A stretch of 5,635 nt of DNA from Spirochaetota bacterium (GCA_022709445.1 JAKLIU010000145.1:1-5635); one strand, 5' to 3'; shown: positions 1 to 5,635, numbered from the stretch's first letter. A program made the numbers and translations. The notes: generated by a model from the sequence alone, not told the origin.

Positions 1-1100
1 GCAACTTCCGCGACCGCACCGACGAGCGCTGCCGGGCCCTGTCCGGCGAGACGATGGCCGAGCGCTACCGCACCACGCACGCGGCCTGCGCCCCCTGCAC
101 GGTGCTCTGCGGACACAAGGGCACCTATCCCGACGGCAAGGTCCGGCACCTGCCGGAGTACGAGACCATCGGGCTCTGGGGCGGCAACATCATGAACTTC
201 GACCCGGACATCGTGGGCGAGTGGAACGACCGGATGAACGAGCTGGGCATGGACACCATATCCTGCGGGGTGACGGTGGGCTGGGCCATGGAGGCCGCCG
301 AGAAGGGCCTGCGCCCGAGCGCGCTCGCCTTCGGCAGGACCGACAACATAGCCGCCATGCTGGACGACATAGCCTGGAAGCGGGGCGAGGGCGCGGAGCT
401 GGCCCTGGGCACCAGGCGGCTCGCGCAAAAATACGGCGGCATGGAATTCGCGGCCCAGGTCAAGGGCCTGGAGATGGCGGCCTACGACCCGCGCGCCGGC
501 TGGGGCCAGGGCCTCAATTACGCGGTGGCAAACCGCGGCGGCTGCCACCTGAACGCCTACCCCATCGCCATGGAGGCGGTCTTCCATTACATACCCCAGT
601 ACACCATGCGCTCCAAGGCATCGTGGGTGTCCTTCATGGAGGACCTGTTCAGCGCGTCCAACTCGGTCCAGACCTGCCAGTTCAGCATCTTCGGCTACCT
701 CCTGGAGCCGCCGGTGGCCAGGTTCACGCCCAAGCCCCTGCTCAAGCTGGCCATGACCTGGGTTCCTTCCGTGGCCCAGCTCCTTCTGGACTGGAGCGGG
801 CTCTCGGGACTGGTATCCGCGATCACCGGCCGCAGGATGGGCATGCGCGCCTTCCTGCGCTCCGGGCGGCGGACCCACGTGCTGGAACGCTGGATGAACG
901 TGGCCTGCGGCGTGACCGCCGCCGACGACACCCTGCCCCGGCGCTTCCTGGAGGAGGCCAAGACCAGGCACCGGGTGGACAGCGTCGTCCCCATCGGTCC
1001 CATGGTCAAGGCGTATTACCGGAAGAAGGGCTACGGCGCGGACGGCGTGCCCACCGCGCGGCTCCTGCGCCGCCTGGGCATCCGGGCGGAGGCCCGATGA
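1..1100 (+). CDS. Aldehyde:ferredoxin oxidoreductase family protein, C-terminal part (5' end outside window)
   Basis: The open frame runs from base 3 (first full codon Asn) to the TGA at 1098-1100, so the gene starts upstream; the ATG at 54 is internal. The family consists of cytoplasmic tungsten (or molybdenum) bis-pterin enzymes that oxidise aldehydes, or related substrates, with ferredoxin. What is visible is the cluster-binding and C-terminal domain region. CxxCxxxC is encoded at 87-110 (CAPCTVLC), and the fourth cluster cysteine is at 675-677 in VQTCQF. The first pterin-contact motif is NELGMD (237-254), close to the usual (D/N)xxGLD. DPRAGWGQGLNYA and RGGCHLNAY follow, and the C terminus has the family pattern DDTLPRRFLEE and GVPTARLLRRLGI. 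About 336 residues follow the first cysteine, near the length in the Pyrococcus enzyme. The second pterin motif is divergent (NSVQTC instead of DxxGLC). The family is secure, but the substrate is unknown; a more distant member such as a BamB-type subunit is possible. The gene overlaps the downstream tetR by 4 bp. Confidence 0.93.
   Translation, partial: NFRDRTDERCRALSGETMAERYRTTHAACAPCTVLCGHKGTYPDGKVRHLPEYETIGLWGGNIMNFDPDIVGEWNDRMNELGMDTISCGVTVGWAMEAAEKGLRPSALAFGRTDNIAAMLDDIAWKRGEGAELALGTRRLAQKYGGMEFAAQVKGLEMAAYDPRAGWGQGLNYAVANRGGCHLNAYPIAMEAVFHYIPQYTMRSKASWVSFMEDLFSASNSVQTCQFSIFGYLLEPPVARFTPKPLLKLAMTWVPSVAQLLLDWSGLSGLVSAITGRRMGMRAFLRSGRRTHVLERWMNVACGVTAADDTLPRRFLEEAKTRHRVDSVVPIGPMVKAYYRKKGYGADGVPTARLLRRLGIRAEAR
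1088..1092 (+). promoter_or_regulatory. Ribosome binding site for the tetR gene
   Basis: GGAGG lies inside the last codons of the AOR gene, 4 nt before the ATG at 1097. It is a full Shine-Dalgarno core with slightly short spacing. Together with the ATGA stop/start overlap it fixes the regulator start and suggests translational coupling to the upstream gene. Confidence 0.6.
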
Positions 1101-1648
1101 CCAGGGAGCGCATCGTCGAGTGCGCCGAGGCCCTGTTCAACGACCGCGGCATGCAGGACACCAGCATAGGGGACATAGCGGCGGCGGCCGGCATCAGCAA
1201 GGGGACTCTCTTCTACCACTTCAAGAGCAAGGATGACCTGGTCATGGAGATAGCCTTCGCGCACATCCAGCGGGTGGGCGACCGCATGCTCGCCCTGCTG
1301 GAGGAAGGCCAGGACCGGCCGGAGCCGAGGGAGCTGGTGGAGCGCTTCCTGCGCGAGGTGACCGCGGCCACGCTGCGCAACAAGCTGCACCTGTACCTGG
1401 TGGAGGAGAGCCTCTCGAGGAACGGCCGGCTGCGCGAGACCCTTGCCGGCAAGTACCGGGAGTGGCAGCGCACCTTGCTGGAGGCCCTGGGGCCCATCGT
1501 GGGGGACAGGGCCCCGCTCCTGGGGCCGGTGCTGCTCGCCCTGGCCGACGGCCTGGTGATCCAATCCTCCCTGGGGGTGGAGTTCCCGCCCATCGGGGAG
1601 ATGCTCACCGTGCTGCTTCCCCCCGGGACCGCCGCGGGCCCGGCCTGA
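1097..1648 (+). CDS. TetR/AcrR-family transcriptional regulator
   Basis: This 183-residue protein is a ligand-responsive DNA-binding repressor (typically dimeric) that acts on DNA in the cytoplasm. Residues 1-47 form the TetR_N helix-turn-helix: an ERIVECAEALFNDRGMQDTSI helix region, then DIAAAAGISKGTLFYHFKSKDDL with the hallmark GISKGTLFYHF recognition helix. Residues from about 60 to 175 are the variable all-helical ligand and dimer domain, which shows no feature that names a ligand. The length is normal for the family. The start is the ATG overlapping the TGA of the AOR gene, preceded by GGAGG. The reading frame stays open far upstream, but that part is the out-of-frame shadow of the AOR gene. 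Being downstream of and overlapping the oxidoreductase, it is probably co-transcribed with it and may control that operon, perhaps in response to the aldehyde, acid or acyl-CoA the enzyme handles; this target is inferred, not seen. No operator can be located because the operon promoter lies outside the window. Confidence 0.95.
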   Translation: MTRERIVECAEALFNDRGMQDTSIGDIAAAAGISKGTLFYHFKSKDDLVMEIAFAHIQRVGDRMLALLEEGQDRPEPRELVERFLREVTAATLRNKLHLYLVEESLSRNGRLRETLAGKYREWQRTLLEALGPIVGDRAPLLGPVLLALADGLVIQSSLGVEFPPIGEMLTVLLPPGTAAGPA

Positions 1649-1666
1649 GGCGCGCCCGGCGGCCGG
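1640..1666. terminator. Possible bidirectional stem-loop between convergent genes
   Basis: The tetR stop (1648) and the stop of the minus-strand gene (1667) are separated by only 18 bp. CCGGCC at 1640-1645 can pair with GGCCGG at 1661-1666 around a 15-nt GC-rich loop that contains the palindrome GGCGCGCC (1649-1656). There is no T-run on either side, so it is not a canonical intrinsic terminator. GC-rich DNA makes such stems common, so this is a weak candidate. Confidence 0.2.
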
Positions 1667-4600
1667 TCAGCCCGAGGCCAGCCAGTCCCTGATCTCCCGG
1701 TTGATGCCCGCCACGTCCCCGAGTATGTCGGCCACGGCCTGCTCCAGGTCCAGCCCGAAGCGCAGGGTGTCGGCGTGCACGGCCAGGCTCCCGGCCGCCC
1801 GGTTGATATCGTCCACCGCGCGCCTGGCGTCGTCCAGGGCGGCGGCCAGTGCGGCTGCCTCCCGCTCGATGTCCGCGCAGCGGGCCACCGCGGTCTCCAG
1901 GAGCGGGCCTACGCCCCCGAGGACGCCGCCCCCTTCGCCGACCCCGCGCGACGCGAAGGCCAGCCTGGAGGCTATGCCCGCCAGCGCTTCCAGGTGCTCG
2001 CCGGCGGCCAGGTCCATTCGTTCCAGCGCCGCGGCCATGCCCGCGGTGTACTCCGTGTTGCGCGCGGCCTGCCCGGCGATGGACTGCGATACCTTTCGCA
2101 GGTCCCCGTCCCCGCGGTCCGACTTGGCGGCTATGATGGCCGCGTTGATGGCCACCGAGCTTATGAACCCGTTGGACTCCGCGATCTCCCTGACCACCCC
2201 GGTCATGAGCTTGATGTCGCGCTTCACCTGGTCCAGGGACCTGCAGGTGGCGTCCACCGTGGCGTGCAGGCCGTCCAGTCCTTCCCGGATCAGGCGGGTG
2301 ACCGAGCCGCTGGATGCCGCCTGGACGGCGGTCTCGCGTATCGCGCCGACCATGCCGTCGCGGGCGCGCCGCACCTCACCGGCGCTCTCCTCGAAGCGCG
2401 CGAAGAGCCCGTTGACGGCCGCGATGCCTGCCTTCTGCTCCGCGATGGACGCGCCCAGCGCCCGGCCGGAGCCGATGAGGCCGCGCGACAGGCCGACCAG
2501 GGCCGACACGCGGGCGTCCAGGGCGTCCACCGCGGCCGAGTATGGCTCCAGCCCATCCCGCCCCGCGGCGGTCCCCCCGCCGGCCGACAGGTAGATGGCG
2601 TCGGGGATGATCGTCTCCTCCGGACCCATGAACACGGACCTGACCTGCCTGCCGGAGACGCAGAGCACTTTCTGGAAGAAAAGGGGCACCATGAACACGT
2701 CCCGCCCCAGGGCTTCCAGTATGTCGACGAAGCGCCGGGCGCGTTCCTCCGCGTCGGTGACCGTGATGGAATCCTCCAGCATGCGGAAGATGGCCGGATT
2801 GTCGTAGCCGAAGTAGTTGTCGCCGCCGGTGGGATTGATGAAGGGCTCGACGGCGGAGTAGAGATCCAGTTCCGACAGGAAGCCCGCGAACACCAGGTCG
2901 TACTCGGGGGCGAAGGACGCCAGCGCGTCGCCCAGCGGCCGTATCGCGGTGACCGCCCGCAGGCCCATGTTCTCGAAGGTCTCCCTGATGCGCCGCTCGA
3001 TGGCGGGGATGTCCGGCAGGGAGGGGTAGTCGCGTATCACCACGGTCACCGGCCGCGACAGGTCCTCGGAGCTCCTGAAGCCGTCCACGACCGCCCTGGC
3101 GGCCGCCGGGTCGTGCGCGATGCGCGCCCCGTCCCCGGCGTCCAGCACCTCGGGGGAGAGGACGGTGTCCGCGCGCACCCCGTTGCCGCCGAGGACGTCC
3201 CGGATCAGGCCGTCCTTGTCGAAGGCCATGCAGACCGCGCGCCTGAGCTCCCGGTGCCGCGTGAGGAAATTATCGCGCGTGAAGTTGACCACCAGCCCGT
3301 AGCAATAGCGCGAGGTGTAGTGCCGGGACGCGCCGTCGAAGCCCCTCGCGGCCAGCTCCCGGCCCTTGGCGGCGGTGAGGTTGTAGGCCAGGTCCAGCTC
3401 CCCGTCCGCCAGCGCCCGGACCGTGTCCACCGGCGTCCGCGATATTTCCATGGCGTCCAGGAAGGGGCGTCCGTTCACGAAGTGGGGGTTGGCGACCAGC
3501 CGGTCGACGCTGCCGTCCCCGCCGGGCAGCAGGCGGAAGGGGCCGGCGGACACGATCCCGTCTCGGTCCAGGGGCACGGAGAAGTGGGCGGGGTCCTCCT
3601 TGACCACGGCCGAGTAGCCCAGCGCCAGGAGGCTCAGGAAGTAGTTGAAGGAGCTCTTGAGGGTGATGGCCAGGGCGTGGTCGCCCATGAGCCGTATCCC
3701 CCGCACGGAACGCTCCCGGCCGGACATGAACGCGTCGGCGCCTTCGATGATGGCGAACAGGTTGGCGTAGGGGGATTCCAGCGCGGGGTTCATCAGCCGC
3801 TCCAGGGAGAACTTCACGTCCCTGGAGCTGACCGGGCTGCCGTCGTGGAAGCGCACGTTGCGCTTCAGGGTGAACTCCCAGGTCCTCCCGTCCGGCTGGA
3901 GGAACCAGGTCTCCGCCAGGTAGGGAACGATCCTCCCGTCGCTGGAGTAGCGCAGGAGGCGTATGCAGGTGAAGCTGGTGAGGTGGATCTCCCTGAGCAT
4001 CCTGGTGCGGGCGGGATCGTAGCCGGTGAGCGCGGACTCCGCCATGCGCAGGATCTTGGGAGGCTCCCGCTCGCCATCCCTGGCGAGCCTGTCGCCATCC
4101 CTGGCGAGCCTGTCGCCATCCCCGGCCGGCGTGTCGCCTTCCCTGGCGAGCGCCTCGCAGGCGGAGCGCAGGCCGGGCAGCGCCGAGCCCACGGAGGCGA
4201 TGTTCCCCTCCTGCTCCCGCATGGTCGCGTCCAGGGCGTCCGCGCCGGCGCCGATCGCCGCCACGCCGTCGGACATCCCGGCGAGCGATTCCCCTATGGC
4301 CCGGTCCTCGGACGCCAGTCCCCGGTTCATGCCGAGCATGCCCGCGTTGGTGGAGACCGCGGCGCGGATGGAGCCGTCTATCGCGTCCAGCAGGGAGAAG
4401 GCCCGGTCGATGCTGCCCAGGGCGTCCTGCGTCGACCTGATGCCCGCTTCCATCGTGTCCATGATCGCCTGCATGCGCGAGTCAACCCGCGCGGCGTGCT
4501 GCACCACCGCCTGCACGCGATCGGCCATGCCCGCGGATATGCGCGAGACCTCGGCCGCGATCACCTTGAAGCCCTTTGCCCGGTCGCCTGCCTTGCTCGC

Positions 4601-5110
4601 CGTGACTGCGGCGTTGGTGGCGATGAGCCGGTTTTCCACCGCGGTCTCCGCTATCAGGTCCACGCTGCCGGTCACCTCACGGCCGATCTCCAGGATGGAC
4701 TGCATGCCCCGGTTCCGCTCCCCCAGCCGGTCTATCAGCGACCGCACCTCGGAGACGGCGGTCTTCAGCCCCTCCCGGCCGCGGTCGACCAGGGCGGCCG
4801 CGCGGAGGACGGACTCGCCTATGCCCTCCATGCCGCCGCCCATCGCCTCCAGGCAGGGGCCGACCCTGCGGCAATGCCCGATGGCCGTCCGGGAAAGCTC
4901 CGACTGGGTCCGGATTTCGGCGGCCATGGACTCGATCTCTCCCCGGAAGCGCCGGTGGACCGCGGCCACGCGGTCCAGGGCCGCGTCGTACTTGTCCGCG
5001 GCTATCCCGGGATACCGGAGCGTGCCGGTTCCGCCCAGGGCGGCGCCGGGAACTGTCGTGTCGTGGCCGTGGTCGCTGCGGCCGGCCGGATCCTGCGTGC
5101 TCTCGCTCAT
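1667..5110 (-). CDS. Soluble MCP / family-5 solute-binding / MCP fusion protein
   Basis: A single uninterrupted frame encodes 1147 residues (numbered from the ATG at 5110). Residues about 43-323 form an Ala-rich helical hairpin whose tip is IAETAVENRLIATNAAVTAS followed by KAGDRAKGFKVIAAEV, recognisably the MCP signalling tip. Residues 324-351 are a repetitive Gly/Asp/Arg linker. Residues about 352-843 are a complete SBP_bac_5 domain (DppA/OppA family), seen in PYLAETWFLQPDGRTWEFTL, NVRFHDGSPVSSRDVKFSLE, SAGPFRLL, NPHFVNGRPFLDAMEI and the C-terminal FMVPLFFQKV. Residues about 854-1147 are a second helical hairpin with tip SSVAINAAIIAAKS. No signal peptide, TM helix, HAMP domain or C-terminal CheR pentapeptide is visible, so the protein should be cytoplasmic. 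E. coli SgrR is a known precedent for a family-5 binding domain used as a cytoplasmic sensor. I infer a ligand-sensing scaffold, perhaps chemotaxis-linked; ligand and partners are unknown. An in-frame TAG (5120-5122) limits the start to ATG 5110 or GTG 5116; I chose ATG. Neither has a clear ribosome site. Confidence 0.93.
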   Translation of the reverse strand: MSESTQDPAGRSDHGHDTTVPGAALGGTGTLRYPGIAADKYDAALDRVAAVHRRFRGEIESMAAEIRTQSELSRTAIGHCRRVGPCLEAMGGGMEGIGESVLRAAALVDRGREGLKTAVSEVRSLIDRLGERNRGMQSILEIGREVTGSVDLIAETAVENRLIATNAAVTASKAGDRAKGFKVIAAEVSRISAGMADRVQAVVQHAARVDSRMQAIMDTMEAGIRSTQDALGSIDRAFSLLDAIDGSIRAAVSTNAGMLGMNRGLASEDRAIGESLAGMSDGVAAIGAGADALDATMREQEGNIASVGSALPGLRSACEALAREGDTPAGDGDRLARDGDRLARDGEREPPKILRMAESALTGYDPARTRMLREIHLTSFTCIRLLRYSSDGRIVPYLAETWFLQPDGRTWEFTLKRNVRFHDGSPVSSRDVKFSLERLMNPALESPYANLFAIIEGADAFMSGRERSVRGIRLMGDHALAITLKSSFNYFLSLLALGYSAVVKEDPAHFSVPLDRDGIVSAGPFRLLPGGDGSVDRLVANPHFVNGRPFLDAMEISRTPVDTVRALADGELDLAYNLTAAKGRELAARGFDGASRHYTSRYCYGLVVNFTRDNFLTRHRELRRAVCMAFDKDGLIRDVLGGNGVRADTVLSPEVLDAGDGARIAHDPAAARAVVDGFRSSEDLSRPVTVVIRDYPSLPDIPAIERRIRETFENMGLRAVTAIRPLGDALASFAPEYDLVFAGFLSELDLYSAVEPFINPTGGDNYFGYDNPAIFRMLEDSITVTDAEERARRFVDILEALGRDVFMVPLFFQKVLCVSGRQVRSVFMGPEETIIPDAIYLSAGGGTAAGRDGLEPYSAAVDALDARVSALVGLSRGLIGSGRALGASIAEQKAGIAAVNGLFARFEESAGEVRRARDGMVGAIRETAVQAASSGSVTRLIREGLDGLHATVDATCRSLDQVKRDIKLMTGVVREIAESNGFISSVAINAAIIAAKSDRGDGDLRKVSQSIAGQAARNTEYTAGMAAALERMDLAAGEHLEALAGIASRLAFASRGVGEGGGVLGGVGPLLETAVARCADIEREAAALAAALDDARRAVDDINRAAGSLAVHADTLRFGLDLEQAVADILGDVAGINREIRDWLASG
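4071..4154 (-). repeat. 21-bp tandem repeat (about four units) coding the interdomain linker
   Basis: Units lie at 4071-4091, 4092-4112, 4113-4133 and 4134-4154. The first two are identical; the third and fourth each differ from them at four positions. The unit is seven codons long, so gain or loss of a copy keeps the frame. The protein shows it as a heptad series of the type RLARDGD within the linker that joins the first MCP hairpin to the binding domain. Each of units 1 and 2 contains the perfect inverted repeat TCGCCA-TCCC-TGGCGA (6-bp arms, 4-nt loop), and unit 4 keeps five of the six pairs. The structure suggests copy-number change by replication slippage. Confidence 0.85.
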
Positions 5111-5116
5111 GACCAC

Positions 5117-5145
5117 ACACTAGGCCGGCCCGGGGCGGATGGCAA
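5117..5145 (-). promoter_or_regulatory. Possible promoter of the fusion gene, giving a leaderless or near-leaderless mRNA
   Basis: On the minus strand, TTGCCA (5145-5140) is followed after 17 bp by TAGTGT (5122-5117). The first matches the -35 consensus at five of six positions. The second keeps T1, A2 and T6 of the -10 consensus. Transcription would begin about 7 nt further on, at or next to the ATG at 5110. That would explain the absence of a Shine-Dalgarno sequence before this gene. The -10 match is poor and no other data support it. Confidence 0.3.
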
Positions 5146-5154
5146 GCCGGCCCG
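5123..5154. repeat. GC-rich inverted and direct repeat upstream of the fusion gene
   Basis: GGCCGGC at 5123-5129 is the exact reverse complement of GCCGGCC at 5146-5152, with a 16-nt spacer. Because the core is palindromic, the same segment also reads as a 9-bp direct repeat, GCCGGCCCG at 5124-5132 and 5146-5154 (period 22, about two helical turns). It overlaps the proposed -35 to -10 spacer of the minus-strand gene, so it could be an operator. A chance origin in GC-rich DNA is possible. Confidence 0.45.
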
Positions 5155-5162
5155 TTTCAGCC

Positions 5163-5209
5163 ACGGAAGCGTGCTTCCTTGACGGAAGCGTACCATCCGT
5201 GCTTCCTTG
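5163..5209. repeat. Interleaved direct/inverted repeats before the TtcA-like gene
   Basis: GGAAGC occurs at 5165-5170 and 5184-5189; its reverse complement GCTTCC occurs at 5173-5178 and 5201-5206. The larger direct repeats are ACGGAAGCGT (5163-5172, 5182-5191) and CGTGCTTCCTTG (5170-5181, 5198-5209). As RNA, the four arms can fold as hairpins 1-2 plus 3-4, or as the competing hairpin 2-3 with a 5-nt loop. As DNA they could be paired operator half-sites. The block ends just before the GGGG (5209-5212) that is the only ribosome-site-like run ahead of the ATG at 5218. No poly-T follows any stem. Confidence 0.7.
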
Positions 5210-5217
5210 GGGTTCCG

Positions 5218-5635
5218 ATGAAGAATCCCGAAACGACCGTGGCCAAGCTGGTCGAGGTGGCCATGCGGCGCTTCGGCATGGTGGCCGAGGGCGACAGGAT
5301 CCTGGTCGCCGTGTCGGGCGGCAAGGATTCCACCACCCTCGCGCACGACCTGGCCATGAAGCGGCGCTGGTGGCCGGTGAAGTACGAGCTGCGAGCGGTG
5401 CACATAGCCACGGACCTGGGCTCGGGCTGGAACGGCGCCGCCCTCGAGCCGCTCTTCGAATCCTGGGGCCTGCCCTGCGATACCGTCAACGTGCCCGTGA
5501 TCGGCCGGCTCAAACCGGGACGCTCCGTGAACTGCTACTGGTGCTCCACCCAGCGGAGGACCGAGCTCCTGCGCTACGCCGAGCGGGAGGGCTTCAACAA
5601 GATCGCCCTCGGTCACCACCTGGACGACATCGTGG
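5218..5635 (+). CDS. ttcA: TtcA-like tRNA 2-thiocytidine synthetase, N-terminal part (3' end outside window)
   Basis: The first 139 codons are present and the frame is open at the window edge. TtcA enzymes are cytoplasmic ATP-dependent Fe-S proteins that thiolate C32 of certain tRNAs: the PP-loop adenylates the base and the cluster supports sulfur transfer. Visible features in order are GDRILVAVSGGKDSTTLAHD (PP-loop SGGKDS at residues 33-38), CYWC (Cys106 and Cys109, the first CxxC of the TtcA family) followed by STQRRTELLRYA, and KIALGHHLDDIV (residues 128-139). The CxxC and GHHxDD pattern favours TtcA over the lysidine synthetase TilS, which lacks the cysteines. The third conserved cysteine region is beyond the window. 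A TtcA-family paralogue with another thiolation target cannot be excluded. The ATG at 5218 is chosen because the protein then starts at the usual distance from the PP-loop; only a weak GGGG precedes it. It is transcribed divergently from the fusion gene, separated by about 100 bp of repeats. Confidence 0.86.
   Translation, partial: MKNPETTVAKLVEVAMRRFGMVAEGDRILVAVSGGKDSTTLAHDLAMKRRWWPVKYELRAVHIATDLGSGWNGAALEPLFESWGLPCDTVNVPVIGRLKPGRSVNCYWCSTQRRTELLRYAEREGFNKIALGHHLDDIV

Noticed and set aside
221..1096. An upstream in-frame extension of the TetR gene
   Set aside because: The frame is open, but the residues are Gly/Arg/Pro-rich nonsense that overlap the well-conserved AOR frame. TetR proteins start just before the helix-turn-helix, as the ATG at 1097 does.
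3610..3660. A hydrophobic stretch (NYFLSLLALGYSAVV) as a membrane segment of the fusion protein
   Set aside because: It is only about 15 residues, contains polar residues and lies where SBP_bac_5 proteins have a buried helix/strand; it is part of the soluble fold.
1667..5110. A fusion created by a sequencing error joining separate genes
   Set aside because: All three domains are in one frame with no stop, and the linkers look like coding sequence, including a repeat with a seven-codon period. An indel would be needed to create separate genes, not to join them.
1775..5182. A plus-strand open frame of about 1135 codons opposite the fusion gene
   Set aside because: Its translation is low-complexity (rich in Gly, Arg, His, Val, Gln) with no recognisable domain, while the minus strand encodes clear MCP and SBP_bac_5 motifs over the same span. 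It is the stop-poor antisense shadow expected in GC-rich coding DNA.
5179..5207. TTGACG at 5179 as a -35 element for the TtcA-like gene
   Set aside because: The positions 16-18 bp downstream (around 5201-5207) read GCTTCCT, which is not a -10 element. The TACCAT at 5191 has no -35 at a suitable distance. No promoter can be supported on this side.
5163..5209. The repeats as a small CRISPR array
   Set aside because: The repeats are 10-12 bp with unequal 19 and 28 bp periods and no spacer-like segments; operator or leader structure fits better.
5107..5619. Minus-strand open frames overlapping the TtcA-like gene
   Set aside because: They have no recognisable motifs and lie antisense to the PP-loop, CxxC and GHHLDD motifs of the plus-strand gene.

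Overview
The window is gene-dense, GC-rich DNA. It carries the 3' end of one gene, two complete genes and the 5' end of a fourth. The genes suggest an anaerobe or facultative anaerobe: a tungsten-pterin aldehyde oxidoreductase relative, a TtcA-type Fe-S tRNA thiolase and a chemoreceptor-like soluble sensor. Isoleucine codons in the three plus-strand genes are ATC (18) or ATA (8), never ATT. This is an odd preference for such GC-rich DNA. A GC-rich spirochaete or deltaproteobacterium-like anaerobe would fit, but nothing here fixes the phylum.

Layout. (1) Positions 1-1100, plus strand: C-terminal part of an aldehyde:ferredoxin oxidoreductase (AOR) family protein with all four expected cluster cysteines. 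(2) Positions 1097-1648, plus strand: a TetR-family repressor whose ATG overlaps the AOR stop codon (ATGA), so the two are probably one translationally coupled unit. (3) An 18-bp convergent gap. (4) Positions 1667-5110, minus strand: one very long gene for a soluble protein of about 1147 residues. It joins two complete chemoreceptor-type (MCP) signalling hairpins around a family-5 solute-binding domain of the DppA/OppA type, with no signal peptide and no membrane segment. (5) Positions 5111-5217: a short divergent intergenic region packed with direct and inverted repeats. (6) Positions 5218 to the end, plus strand: N-terminal part of a TtcA-like tRNA 2-thiocytidine synthetase.

The most unusual object is the MCP-SBP-MCP protein. 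The binding domain looks intact. Both hairpin tips have lost the glutamate that is near-invariant in chemoreceptors, and the second tip has also lost the usual glycine/phenylalanine segment. The linker before the binding domain is built from a 21-bp minisatellite. My reading is a cytoplasmic ligand sensor or scaffold in which an ABC-type binding domain is clamped between two coiled-coil hairpins. Whether it still talks to CheA/CheW cannot be settled from sequence alone. The AOR-TetR pair, the sensor and ttcA are three separate transcription units with no obvious shared pathway.
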